Below are positions 20,491-30,611 of a DNA stretch of 64,000 bases, piece by piece. A program made the position numbers and the translations under genes. Under the pieces are notes generated by a model. The model was not told the origin of the DNA. It did not search any database and saw only the letters and a list, made by a program, of their open reading frames with translations. The stretch is from Bacteroidales bacterium. Its GTDB lineage: Bacteria; Bacteroidota; Bacteroidia; Bacteroidales; TTA-H9. The stretch lies in the NCBI GenBank assembly GCA_028689615.1, contig JAQVCV010000006.1, forward strand, positions 1 through 64,000, given 5' to 3'. How positions within the stretch are numbered: position 1 is the first letter of the stretch; each line of letters starts with the position of its first letter.

Positions 20491-20660
20491 TGGCACAACA
20501 ATTGAGATATTCTATATGCTGTTGCAGGTAAAACTTGGTAATAAACCAAATTAAACTCTCTTTACCTACTTTTCATTAGTTGTTTTTGTTGTTTTAAGTT
20601 ATTAAGTACTTTTTGATTACTTTTTCCGGTTCGCAGTGATGCGCACCGGTTTTTTTTTAT
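20491..20660 (+). ncRNA. Candidate unannotated small RNA with its own terminator
   Basis: sigma-54-like TGGCAC-N5-TTG at 20491-20504; nested stems AGGTAAA/TTTACCT and TTGGT/ACCAA; terminator CCGGTTCGCA-GTGA-TGCGCACCGG + T-run; no long ORF. Confidence 0.45.
20626..20660 (+). terminator. Orphan intrinsic terminator
   Basis: 10-bp stem with one mismatch followed by T9; about 380 nt past the pyrI terminator. Confidence 0.85.
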
Positions 20661-20742
20661 AGGCGACAGAATAGCCTCTCTTTCTTTTATAAATCCTATG
20701 AATTATGATGGGCTTTTATCGATTCAAACACCAATGAAAAAA

Positions 20743-20768
20743 GGCTCTTGCAAGAAATTGCAAGAGCC
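20743..20768 (-). terminator. Terminator of the AOR gene
   Basis: GGCTCTTGCA-agaaat-TGCAAGAGCC perfect stem; minus-strand T-run. Confidence 0.88.
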
Positions 20769-20792
20769 GTGAAATTCTCACTGATTAGCAAG

Positions 20793-22952
20793 CTAATCCT
20801 GAAGAGGAGATACAATCTCGATCAGTTCAGGAAGATCCATCCCAATACTTTTTAAATGCTCTATTTTGGGTACACCGTTTTTCGTCCAGCCACGTCTCTC
20901 GTAAACAGCATCCAAGAGCTTCTCATATTGATCTTCTCGGTAATTTCTAATAATAGCCATCTTTTCCAGTGTGGATTTACCTTCAGGATCAACACCTAAT
21001 AACTCTTTCAATTGTTTATCATATCTTTCTTGTCTGGATTCATATTCCTCTTGAGTCACGGGACCGGCAGCCCTGTAGGGTTGAGCATCATGCTTTCGAA
21101 GTCCAAAACCACGACGAATATTGAATATGCGTTGGAAATTGTACACACGTTCCGATTGTCGAATCATTTCAATTTTGTCAATGTTTTGACCAGTTACTCC
21201 ATTATATACTGTTATGTAGTTATCGACATGCTCTGGTATCTTGGCAGGTTCGTCGGTATATTTATTGTTTTCAGGGGTAACGTCGTTCCAAACAATTTTG
21301 CAAAGTCCCATTAAACCAAACCAGGTTCTAAACATTGGGAAATAGTGCAATGCTTCTGCCTTCTTTTCAAAAGTCGGAATTTGGTTGTTAACCATATCCA
21401 TGAAAATGAGCCATGCTTCATCATGTTGTGGACCTTTATTTGTCATTGCATAGCCACCTTGTTGTGCGAGTGATTCTTTAGATACATATTGCGAATACTC
21501 CAATCCTTTGTTCTCCATTCCAATATCCTGAAGGAATTTGGGATCGGCACCATACTCCTTAACAAATATCTGTTTTAATTTTCGAACTCCGAGGCCTGCC
21601 ATTTTACCGAAGCCCTCTCCACGAGCTAATTGATGAAGCAATTCAAGCGAATCAGGAACGTTTCCAAAACTGAGTTCCAACCCTCCGGTAATCTCCTTAT
21701 TGATGATTCCAGCCTCATAACATTCCATAAGAAATGCAACGATAGTACCCCAGGTTATTGTACATATTCCGTAAGTATCGCAGTAAAAATTTGCCTCGAT
21801 TATTGCATCGTAATCAAAAATGCCAAGATTAGAGCCAAGGCCAGCAGCAGTCTCATATTCAGGGCCATCAACAATTACCTTTGTTCCTTTATAGGGACCT
21901 GTTTTTAATTCGAAATCATCAACACCTTTAGCACATTGCATAGCGCATCCCAACCAGCAGGCATCGTTGATTCCCAAGGTAAAATATTTGTCACGTAAAA
22001 GGTCTGAGTGAATCTTAATAGCATCCTTATGGCTACCATACTTAAAGTTGTGAGTCGGCAACAAATCATAATCGCTCATCACGTTGACAATATTGGCTGT
22101 CCCTTTCTTTCTCATCTGGTTTTGCTTATCGTCCAAATCTACCATTTCCTTAGTATAACGTCTTCCTCGTTCCATGATAGACTCTAAATCAGCAACATTA
22201 TTTAAATTTCCACTCACCCCGGCAATCTTAGCAACTATTGCCTTAATCTTCTTATCACGCATAACGGTACCCAGGCCACCTCTGCCAGCTTGTTTCAGTC
22301 TGACTTTTTTTCGCTTAACGTCCCAGAATGTGAAATTTATCATTCCAATCAGAGAGTGTTCGGCTGCAGCACCAGTGGAAACAATACCTATATTTTTTGC
22401 ATCTTTTTCATTTTCAGAGAATGCTTCAGTAAGTTCTTCAGCTAAAAGATGCGAGTCAACAGTAAATCCAGGATCTTCAAAAATCTCAATCCGGTGATTT
22501 ATACCATCTATGAAAATGATAACATCCTTTTCAGCTTTTCCTTGAAGTTCGAGAGCATCAAATCCAGCGAATTTTGTAAAGGGACCGAAATACCCACCAA
22601 CATTGGAGTCCATGATTGAATCTGTTTGTGGCGAAATTGACACAAGTAGCGATTTCCCTGCACCGGAATATTGCGTAATCCCACCTACTGGACCTGGACT
22701 AATAATAATTTCATTTTCAGGATCATTCCATTTTGTTGTAGGAGTAGTTGCATCCCAAAGAAGTCGTAAACCAAATCCTTTCCCACCAATGAACTTATCC
22801 TTCATTAACTGAGATACAGGTTTTTCTTTTATTTCGCATGACCCTACATTTATATATAGTGTACGGTTGTTATAACCACGCTGGATTGGCCACCAAGAAT
22901 AGGTGTAATCTTTTAAAACAGTCCTTTTGGATAAGAGTTCCTTGTATGACAT
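20793..22952 (-). CDS. Aldehyde:ferredoxin oxidoreductase family (tungsten/molybdopterin)
   Basis: FIGGKGFGLRLLWD, GPVGGITQYSGAGKSLLVSISPQTDSIMDSNVGGYFGPFTKFAGFDAL, GRGGLGTVMRDKKIKAI. Confidence 0.93.
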   Translation of the reverse strand: MSYKELLSKRTVLKDYTYSWWPIQRGYNNRTLYINVGSCEIKEKPVSQLMKDKFIGGKGFGLRLLWDATTPTTKWNDPENEIIISPGPVGGITQYSGAGKSLLVSISPQTDSIMDSNVGGYFGPFTKFAGFDALELQGKAEKDVIIFIDGINHRIEIFEDPGFTVDSHLLAEELTEAFSENEKDAKNIGIVSTGAAAEHSLIGMINFTFWDVKRKKVRLKQAGRGGLGTVMRDKKIKAIVAKIAGVSGNLNNVADLESIMERGRRYTKEMVDLDDKQNQMRKKGTANIVNVMSDYDLLPTHNFKYGSHKDAIKIHSDLLRDKYFTLGINDACWLGCAMQCAKGVDDFELKTGPYKGTKVIVDGPEYETAAGLGSNLGIFDYDAIIEANFYCDTYGICTITWGTIVAFLMECYEAGIINKEITGGLELSFGNVPDSLELLHQLARGEGFGKMAGLGVRKLKQIFVKEYGADPKFLQDIGMENKGLEYSQYVSKESLAQQGGYAMTNKGPQHDEAWLIFMDMVNNQIPTFEKKAEALHYFPMFRTWFGLMGLCKIVWNDVTPENNKYTDEPAKIPEHVDNYITVYNGVTGQNIDKIEMIRQSERVYNFQRIFNIRRGFGLRKHDAQPYRAAGPVTQEEYESRQERYDKQLKELLGVDPEGKSTLEKMAIIRNYREDQYEKLLDAVYERRGWTKNGVPKIEHLKSIGMDLPELIEIVSPLQD

Positions 22953-23186
22953 ATAATTGAAGTTGTGATTTTCTTGAGTACAAATATACAATAAATGTCG
23001 GAAATACTCCTTTCCATCCTAAAAATCAGATATGTAGGGTCGTGCATATCGACTTCATACACAAAACCAGTCAACCTTCTTTATTTCCGCATGTTAACTA
23101 AAAACGTTATCTTAATAATTCATTTGTATCGTTGCTTGTTATTGATTGAAAGAACTTTTCGCTATTTTTGACAAAATTTTTGACTT

Positions 23187-23366
23187 ATGGATACTCATGA
23201 AGCAATTCTACATGCTCTCCAAAACAGTGAGAAGCCGATGAAAGCCGGAGAAATAGCTAATGCTATCGGAATTGATAAGAAAGAGGTTGATAAATCCATC
23301 AAAACCTTGGTTAAAGAATCAAAACTTCACTCACCAATGAGGTGTTATTACGCTTTAACACGCTAG
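23187..23366 (+). CDS. Small winged-HTH protein (59 aa), absent from the supplied ORF track
   Basis: MDTHEAILHALQNSEKPMKAGEIANAIGIDKKEVDKSIKTLVKESKLHSPMRCYYALTR*. Confidence 0.8.
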   Translation: MDTHEAILHALQNSEKPMKAGEIANAIGIDKKEVDKSIKTLVKESKLHSPMRCYYALTR

Positions 23367-23444
23367 TTGTTTAATTGTGTCAATTTATCTCTAGTCTGAC
23401 GCAGATGTAGGGCACTTCCGAAACAATAACAAAATAAATATTCC

Positions 23445-24074
23445 ATGAATGTGGATTTTCAATCAGCTAATATTTTAAAAGTCAGACATTTCCTTCGCTC
23501 ATTCAAGGTTGGCATTGCTGGGGCTGGAGGGTTAGGAAGTAACTGTGCCGTTGCATTAGCCAGAACCGGTATTGGTCATTTGGTAGTAGTTGATTTCGAT
23601 ATTGTTGAACCATTAAACCTTAATCGTCAGTATTTCTTTGCAAACCAAATAGGGAAGAAGAAAGTGGAAGCTTTAAAGGAAGTTATTTCCTGGATTGACC
23701 CTGACATCCAGTTTACAGCAATTCACGAAAAATTATCAAGCCAGAACCTGTTAAATTTTTTTAAGACCTGTGATATAATTGTGGAGGCATTTGATAAAAT
23801 TGATCAAAAAAAGATGATTGCAGAAACTATACTATCATCCGGCATATCTGCCCCTCTTGTAATGGGATCAGGTATGGCAGGATTGAATCATACACAACTG
23901 TTGGTTGAGCGGTATGATAGATTGATTGTGTGCGGAGATCAAATTACCGAGGTGAGCGGCAATCAAATACCTATGGCTCCAAGAGTTGCAATGGTTGCAA
24001 ACCTTCAAGCAAACGAAGTTTTAAATTTTTTGATGAAAGATTTCACTTTTGATTATGAAGATACTTCTGAATAA
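23445..24074 (+). CDS. ThiF/MoeB-family adenylyltransferase
   Basis: VGIAGAGGLGSNCAVALARTGIGHLVVVDFDIVEPLNLNRQYFF. Confidence 0.93.
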   Translation: MNVDFQSANILKVRHFLRSFKVGIAGAGGLGSNCAVALARTGIGHLVVVDFDIVEPLNLNRQYFFANQIGKKKVEALKEVISWIDPDIQFTAIHEKLSSQNLLNFFKTCDIIVEAFDKIDQKKMIAETILSSGISAPLVMGSGMAGLNHTQLLVERYDRLIVCGDQITEVSGNQIPMAPRVAMVANLQANEVLNFLMKDFTFDYEDTSE

Positions 24075-24258
24075 CCGCGATACACACTATTCTGACACTA
24101 CTCTAAGTATTGCAGACATTATCACCAAAGAGAATTTTTCTTACAAACGACTGGTTACCAGGCTAAATAACAAAGTCGTGAGAGACGAGGAGCAAAAGAC
24201 TACTTATGTAAAAAATGGCGATCGGTTAGAGATAATTCACCTAATGGCAGGAGGCTAA
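24049..24258 (+). CDS. ThiS/MoaD-like sulfur carrier protein
   Basis: Small ubiquitin-like ORF ending GDRLEIIHLMAGG. Confidence 0.88.
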   Translation: MIMKILLNNRDTHYSDTTLSIADIITKENFSYKRLVTRLNNKVVRDEEQKTTYVKNGDRLEIIHLMAGG

Positions 24259-24305
24259 TTTCTAAATACAGAGCGAGAACAAATCTGCCTGCAATTGACC
24301 TTTTA

Positions 24306-24860
24306 TTATTTGAATTTTAATGAATTAGCGCCGTAATTCAGCAAAGGATCGCCTGCATGATGGTAATATCCTTTTGTGTATCCTAAAAGTTGTTCGTGGA
24401 TTAAACCCGTCAAGCTATTATCTTTCATGCTGTCAGACAAATGAGTAACAACAATGTTTGCAATAAACATATCGTGACTTCCTAACTGTAATATTTCTAC
24501 TACCTCGCACTCAAGCGATACAATGGCCTCACCAACTCTAACCGTGTCCAACTTTTCACACAACAAGGGAGTGAGGCCTGTTTCTTTAAATTTATCAAAT
24601 ATTTTGCCCGTTTTCGTTCCACAAAAATCAACCTCTTGAACCAAGGTGGAGGGCATCAAATTGATAACAAATTGCCTCATTTCGGATATAAGGTGATGCG
24701 AAAATCTTTCCTTTCTGACCGAGATGTAACACATTGGAGGAGTGGAATTAACCGTTCCTGTCCAAGCAATTGTGATTAAATTGGGTGATGCCACCGCCCC
24801 ACACGATATAAGTGCAGCGGGAACTGGATAGATCACTGATTCAGGGCTTTTAAGGATCAT
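24306..24860 (-). CDS. Flavin reductase / flavoredoxin family protein
   Basis: PVPAALISCGAVASPNLITIAWTGTVNSTPPMCYISVRKERFSHHLI. Confidence 0.88.
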   Translation of the reverse strand: MILKSPESVIYPVPAALISCGAVASPNLITIAWTGTVNSTPPMCYISVRKERFSHHLISEMRQFVINLMPSTLVQEVDFCGTKTGKIFDKFKETGLTPLLCEKLDTVRVGEAIVSLECEVVEILQLGSHDMFIANIVVTHLSDSMKDNSLTGLIHEQLLGYTKGYYHHAGDPLLNYGANSLKFK

Positions 24861-24981
24861 ATCAATTCGATTAAATTTTCATGACAAATTTAGAATGATC
24901 ATTTGAAATGATCACCATTTTGTTGGACAATTTCAGGAATCGTATCTTTGCAGGTCATTAAACATCCAACACCTTTTTCAA

Positions 24982-26511
24982 ATGCTGGAGACCATCATTA
25001 TACTTGATTTCGGTTCACAATACACCCAATTAATTGCCCGAAGAATCCGAGAATTAAATGTTTACTGCGAGATTCATCCCTGGAATAAATGTCCCGAACT
25101 GCATTCAGGGGTCAAAGGAGTCATCCTGTCAGGAAGCCCCTTTTCAGTTCGCGATCCAAAATCTCCTGCTCCCGATTTGTCATCATTGCGTGGAATAGTT
25201 CCCATTCTGGCTATCTGTTATGGTGCACAATATCTGGCTCAACTGAGTGGGGGAGAGGTGGCTCCTTCAGCCATCAGAGAATATGGAAGGGCTAATTTGG
25301 GGTTTGTAAATTCTGAGAATTGCCTTTTCCATGGCATTACAAAAGGAAGCCAGGTATGGATGTCGCATGGCGACACAATTCTGAGCACACCTGGTTCATT
25401 CCAAATTGTAGCTAGCACTCCTGATGTTAGGGTTGCAGGATATCAAATCACTGGAGAAAAAACTTGGGGAATTCAGTTTCACCCGGAAGTTTACCACAGC
25501 CTGGAAGGAAAAAAATTGCTCTCAAACTTTGTAGTGGAAATCTGTGAATGCCAAGGCACCTGGACGCCCGGTAGCTTTATCAACCTGACTGTTGAAGAGC
25601 TTAAAGCAACCTTGAGCTCTGACAGGGTGGTACTTGGATTATCAGGTGGGGTTGATTCATCAGTTGCCGCGGTTCTGCTTCACCAGGCAATCGGACCGCG
25701 GTTGCATTGTATCTTTGTGGATAACGGTTTGTTGCGGAAAAATGAGTTCGATCAGGTATTAGAATCCTATAAGGGACTGGGTCTCAATGTTAAAGGAGTA
25801 GATGCTTCAGAAAAATTCTACAGCGCATTGCACGGGCTGACTGAGCCTGAAGAAAAAAGGAAAGCAATTGGCAAAACTTTTATTGAAGTATTTGATAGTG
25901 AATCGAATAAACTTGAAGGAGTAGCATGGCTTGGACAAGGGACCATTTATCCGGATGTAATCGAATCGCAATCTGTAAACGGTCCCAGCGCAACCATCAA
26001 GTCTCACCATAATGTTGGCGGTTTGCCAGATTATATGAAACTAAAGATTGTTGAACCACTTAGAAGTTTGTTCAAAGACGAAGTTCGCAAAGTGGGAAAG
26101 GCATTGGGAATGCCAGCCCATTTACTTGGTCGTCATCCATTTCCGGGTCCAGGTCTGGGAATCAGAGTACTTGGAGAGGTAACCCCTGATCGGGTAAAGA
26201 TTCTTCAAGAAGCTGATGCAATATTCATTGAGGGACTAAAGGAATGGAAGCTCTATGATGAAGTATGGCAAGCAGCAACCATATTGCTTCCTGTCAGATC
26301 GGTAGGTGTAATGGGAGATGAGCGCACTTATGAAAATGTTGTAGCTCTCAGAGCAGTTCAGAGTACTGATGGAATGACAGCCGATTGGGTTCACCTGCCT
26401 TATGAGTTCTTATCGAAGATTTCAAATGATATTATTAATCGAGTAAAAGGCATAAATCGAGTGGTTTATGATATCAGTTCAAAACCACCAGCCACCATTG
26501 AATGGGAGTAA
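24982..26511 (+). CDS. guaA: GMP synthase (glutamine-hydrolysing)
   Basis: [37 protein letters not shown]-term [20 protein letters not shown]. Confidence 0.97.
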   Translation: MLETIIILDFGSQYTQLIARRIRELNVYCEIHPWNKCPELHSGVKGVILSGSPFSVRDPKSPAPDLSSLRGIVPILAICYGAQYLAQLSGGEVAPSAIREYGRANLGFVNSENCLFHGITKGSQVWMSHGDTILSTPGSFQIVASTPDVRVAGYQITGEKTWGIQFHPEVYHSLEGKKLLSNFVVEICECQGTWTPGSFINLTVEELKATLSSDRVVLGLSGGVDSSVAAVLLHQAIGPRLHCIFVDNGLLRKNEFDQVLESYKGLGLNVKGVDASEKFYSALHGLTEPEEKRKAIGKTFIEVFDSESNKLEGVAWLGQGTIYPDVIESQSVNGPSATIKSHHNVGGLPDYMKLKIVEPLRSLFKDEVRKVGKALGMPAHLLGRHPFPGPGLGIRVLGEVTPDRVKILQEADAIFIEGLKEWKLYDEVWQAATILLPVRSVGVMGDERTYENVVALRAVQSTDGMTADWVHLPYEFLSKISNDIINRVKGINRVVYDISSKPPATIEWE

Positions 26512-26525
26512 ATAATTCTAGATCA

Positions 26526-28565
26526 ATGAAATTTCAAAGGTTCATCATTTTTTTTTCGACTTTTCTGCTCTTTGGGGCGTGGTTTGAGGTAGCAAAAAGC
26601 CAAACAGTAACAATTTCGCCTGTAATCCAGAAAGATAACGGAGTCGAATATTATCTGCATACGGTACAAAGAGGTGAAACTCTTTACCGCATTTCAAAAA
26701 CCTACCAAGTTAGCGTTGATGATATTGTAAAAATGAACCCAAGCGTTCAATCTGGACTGAAGCCTTTGCAAGAACTGAAAATTCCGAAGAAAAATGCAAC
26801 CGATCTGAAACCAGATACGAGCAAACCAGGGAGTTATATATATCATATTGTGAGGCAAGGTGAAACCCCCGAAAGCATTGGACTCATCTATGATATAAGC
26901 AGCAAAAAACTGTTAGGCTTTAATGAAGGTGTCATTTTGCCACTTCAGAAAGATCAAATTCTCAAGATTCCGGTAGATTATGCTGATGACCAGAAAGTTG
27001 AAAATCAACCTCCTCCATCCCGACCTAAATTTCATGTTGTTAAACCTAAGGAGACTTTATTTGGCATTAGCAGATTGTACGGACTCTCTATCATTGACTT
27101 GCTCTCGGCTAACCCTAAGGCAGAGCAAAAACTACAAGTTGGCGACACCCTCACCATAGAAACTCAGGAGGCAGTAAATTCCGAAACTCATACCAATTCA
27201 CATGCAGTTGAACATGACAAACATATTGTAAAGAAAAAAGAGACCTGGTATGGGATTTCTAAACAATACGGTTTATCAGTCAGTGAATTACAAGAATTGA
27301 ACGAAGGAATTACAACCTTGTCGCCAGGACTTGAATTGGTTATCAAAAAGAAAAGTATAGTAAAAACCCCAGAAGAAGTACCAGAGAAAATTACACAAAA
27401 CAACAGTCAGGCAGATTTAATAACCATTCAATCTCAGACAATTGATGAAAAACCCAAAACGAAGGACAGCACTTCTGCTGTATTTAATGTAGCTCTGCTG
27501 ATACCTCTTGATCTTGATAAACAACCCGATACCCTTGTAACAGAGGACAATGAAACAGAGAAAATGCTTCAGCAACAATTCAGATTTCTCCCATTTTATG
27601 AGGGCCTTAGAATAGCTGCCGACTCGCTGGCCAGGCTTGGAGTGAAAATTGAACTCACAACATATGATGTTCCAAAAGATTCAGATAAACTCAGTCAACT
27701 ATTGAAAAGTTCATCCTTGACGGAATCTGATATCATAATTGGACTAGTGTATGCAAATGACTTTAATAAACTTGCTCAATTTGCTGCCAATCATCAAATC
27801 CCACTGTTAAATCCACTCACGAAACGGAGAGAATCTGTTAAAGATAACCCATGGGTTGTTAAAATGCAAACTGATGAGACAAGCCGCCTATCTTCAATAG
27901 CTGAATATCTAAAAACATCGAATAAGAAGCACGACTTTATTATCTCGCGGCAAAACAAATACCAACTTGGGGCAGAATCAAAAGAGATTAGCAATATGTT
28001 AAACTCACTGAGAACAAGCAATCCAAAGCTTGTTGGCAGAGTTGATATCATCATTGACAGCATTGATCGATTGAAAACCTTAATTAATAAGGCCGAGAAT
28101 CCAATCGTTTTTTCTTTAGCTGAAAACCCTGCTTATGTAATGGACTACCTCAGAAAATTGAGTTCTGGTAAAGAAATTTCTACCCTTGAAGCAATGTTTG
28201 GACTACCTGATTGGGACCAGATGGAAAAGCTTGAAACAATGCACCTTGAAGAATTAAACGTTATCATGCCACGTGCTTTCCATGCCAGATACAGACATTA
28301 CACCTTGGATGGCTTTCTGTCCGACTACCAGAATCGTTTTGCGCAAGACCCTGTAGAAATGTCATTTATGGGTTTTGATGCCCTTTGGGTTGCGGGTCAA
28401 GCCTTTCAGTCGCACAAAGGTCTTATTGAATATTTAAGAGGAAACTCGGTAGAAGGAATTTTAGCCAAATACCGTTTTAGTTCAGTTGAGGGACAGGGGC
28501 TGGAAAATACTTTTTGGAATCTTTACAAAATTGAAAACTACAACATTAAAGTTGTAAATCGTTAA
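26526..28565 (+). CDS. LysM-repeat protein with periplasmic ligand-binding-like C-terminal domain
   Basis: Four LysM-like segments (HTVQRGETLYRISKTYQVS; HIVRQGETPESIG; HVVKPKETLFGISRLYGLS; HIVKKKETWYGISKQYGLS), then an ABC-substrate-binding-like region. Confidence 0.85.
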   Translation: MKFQRFIIFFSTFLLFGAWFEVAKSQTVTISPVIQKDNGVEYYLHTVQRGETLYRISKTYQVSVDDIVKMNPSVQSGLKPLQELKIPKKNATDLKPDTSKPGSYIYHIVRQGETPESIGLIYDISSKKLLGFNEGVILPLQKDQILKIPVDYADDQKVENQPPPSRPKFHVVKPKETLFGISRLYGLSIIDLLSANPKAEQKLQVGDTLTIETQEAVNSETHTNSHAVEHDKHIVKKKETWYGISKQYGLSVSELQELNEGITTLSPGLELVIKKKSIVKTPEEVPEKITQNNSQADLITIQSQTIDEKPKTKDSTSAVFNVALLIPLDLDKQPDTLVTEDNETEKMLQQQFRFLPFYEGLRIAADSLARLGVKIELTTYDVPKDSDKLSQLLKSSSLTESDIIIGLVYANDFNKLAQFAANHQIPLLNPLTKRRESVKDNPWVVKMQTDETSRLSSIAEYLKTSNKKHDFIISRQNKYQLGAESKEISNMLNSLRTSNPKLVGRVDIIIDSIDRLKTLINKAENPIVFSLAENPAYVMDYLRKLSSGKEISTLEAMFGLPDWDQMEKLETMHLEELNVIMPRAFHARYRHYTLDGFLSDYQNRFAQDPVEMSFMGFDALWVAGQAFQSHKGLIEYLRGNSVEGILAKYRFSSVEGQGLENTFWNLYKIENYNIKVVNR

Positions 28566-28637
28566 TTATCAATATTTCAAATTTCAAATCAATTACTTTC
28601 GCAAATACTAAGTCAATCTTAGCAAAAAAAATCTACC

Positions 28638-29741
28638 ATGAAAAACACTGCTTTCACCAAATTTCACGAAGCACTTGGCGCCAAAATGGTTCCTTTTGCA
28701 GGATTCAACATGCCCGTTCAATATGATGGATTAATTATTGAACACCAGATTGTTCGTAACGGAGTTGGGGTCTTTGATGTATCTCATATGGGAGAGTTTT
28801 GGGTAAAAGGCCCCAATGCTTTCCAATTCGTTCAATTTCTTACCTCAAATGACGTATCAGCATTATTTGACGGCAAGGTTCAATACAGCTGCTTCCCTAA
28901 CGGGAAAGGGGGGATAGTTGACGATTTGCTGGTTTACAGAATCAACGAGGAAACATATCTGTTGGTTGTAAATGCTGCAAATATTGATAAAGACTGGGCA
29001 TGGTGCTCTTCACATGCAAGCCGGTTTGGATTGACGGTTGGGAAAGAACTTTACAATGCTTCAGATGAAATTGCTCAGTTGGCTGTTCAAGGACCATTGG
29101 CACTCAAAGCAATGCAGAAGCTCACTTCAACTCCGATCGAGGACATGGAATACTATACCTTTAAGAAGCTAGAATTTGCAGGAGTAAAGGATGTTATTCT
29201 CAGTACTACAGGTTATACTGGAAGCGGCGGATGCGAAATCTATATGGCAAACGAGGATGCCGATAAAATCTGGAAGGCTGTTTTTGAAGCTGGCGAAGAA
29301 TTTGGCATTAAACCCATTGGACTTGGAGCACGTGATACTCTGCGCCTTGAGATGGGATTTTGTTTGTATGGTAACGACATTAACGATACAACGTCACCCC
29401 TCGAAGCTGGTTTGGGATGGATCACAAAATTTAACGACGCTAAAGACTTTGTTGACAAAGAATTCATGCTCAATCAAAAAGCCAATGGATTATCCAGAAA
29501 ACTTATTGGTTTTGAAATGATTGACAAAGGAATTCCCCGTCAACATTATCCCATTTGCGATTCAAATGGCAACGCAATAGGCGAAGTAACGTCTGGCACT
29601 ATGGCTCCGTCTCTCAACAAAGCCATCGGGATGGGGTATGTTCCAACATCTGTTAGCAAACCAGATAGTGAGATTTTCATTGAAATTAGAGGGAAACTTC
29701 TTAAAGCAAAAGTTGTTAAGTTCCCTTTTTACAAAGGATAA
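28638..29741 (+). CDS. gcvT: Aminomethyltransferase (glycine cleavage T protein)
   Basis: [51 protein letters not shown]. Confidence 0.97.
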   Translation: MKNTAFTKFHEALGAKMVPFAGFNMPVQYDGLIIEHQIVRNGVGVFDVSHMGEFWVKGPNAFQFVQFLTSNDVSALFDGKVQYSCFPNGKGGIVDDLLVYRINEETYLLVVNAANIDKDWAWCSSHASRFGLTVGKELYNASDEIAQLAVQGPLALKAMQKLTSTPIEDMEYYTFKKLEFAGVKDVILSTTGYTGSGGCEIYMANEDADKIWKAVFEAGEEFGIKPIGLGARDTLRLEMGFCLYGNDINDTTSPLEAGLGWITKFNDAKDFVDKEFMLNQKANGLSRKLIGFEMIDKGIPRQHYPICDSNGNAIGEVTSGTMAPSLNKAIGMGYVPTSVSKPDSEIFIEIRGKLLKAKVVKFPFYKG

Positions 29742-29761
29742 TTCAATAACAAATGAGTAAA

Positions 29762-29800
29762 GCAGGAGCTGCCAATTTGACTGCTCCTGCCTTTTTTTTC
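29762..29800 (+). terminator. Terminator after gcvT
   Basis: GCAGGAGC...GCTCCTGC followed by T-run. Confidence 0.85.
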
Positions 29801-29830
29801 AAAAGCTCTCCTGGTAATTCGTTTTTCACT

Positions 29831-30499
29831 ATGATAAAAGCTGCTCTATTCGATTTAGATGGACTATTGATTGACACTGAACCACTTTGGGAAGAAGCAG
29901 AAATACAAGTGTTTAAAAACATCGGCATTGAATTAACAAGTGAACTGTGCCACAAAATTAAAGGATTCAGGGTTGATGAATCAATCAACAACATTCTGAG
30001 GCAATTCCCAATTGAGCTTAATATTAATGTATCAGACATAGAAAACGCCATACTTCAGAGAGTTAGCAATTTGATAGAGCAAAAAGGGAAGGGGATGCCT
30101 GGCTTTGTATATATACTCCACTTCTTTAAATCGAGAAATATCAAAACCGCTGTGGCCTCCTCATCAAAACTAGTAATCATTGACGCTGCACTAAACAAAT
30201 TGGGGATAAACCATCACTTTGAATCCATATGCTCTGCTGAATTTGAGCCATACGGAAAACCTCATCCGGGAGTATTTCTGACAGCAGCAGCCAAACTTGG
30301 TGCTCAACCAGAGGAATGCATTGTTTTTGAAGATTCCCTTAACGGAATTATTGCAGCAAAAGCTGCCAGAATGAAAGCCGTTTTGATACCCGATAAAACA
30401 CTGTCAGGCGATAAACGTGTTGCAATTGCTGATCTGGAGTTAAAATCACTTCTAAACTTTAAGGAAGACCATCTAAAACTCTTTGAAAAACAAAGCTAA
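29831..30499 (+). CDS. HAD-superfamily phosphatase / phosphoglucomutase-like
   Basis: AALFDLDGLLIDTEPLW, VASSSKLV, KPHPGVFL, VFEDSLNGIIAAKAA. Confidence 0.92.
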   Translation: MIKAALFDLDGLLIDTEPLWEEAEIQVFKNIGIELTSELCHKIKGFRVDESINNILRQFPIELNINVSDIENAILQRVSNLIEQKGKGMPGFVYILHFFKSRNIKTAVASSSKLVIIDAALNKLGINHHFESICSAEFEPYGKPHPGVFLTAAAKLGAQPEECIVFEDSLNGIIAAKAARMKAVLIPDKTLSGDKRVAIADLELKSLLNFKEDHLKLFEKQS

Positions 30500-30611
30500 C
30501 TAGGTACTTTTTCTGTTTTAACAAATCATTAATTCAAAGCAATCTTCTTGTTATTCTAGATTGGGAGTTGTTACTTTGCCGATTGTTTTTTTTAACACCT
30601 CCTACACCCAT

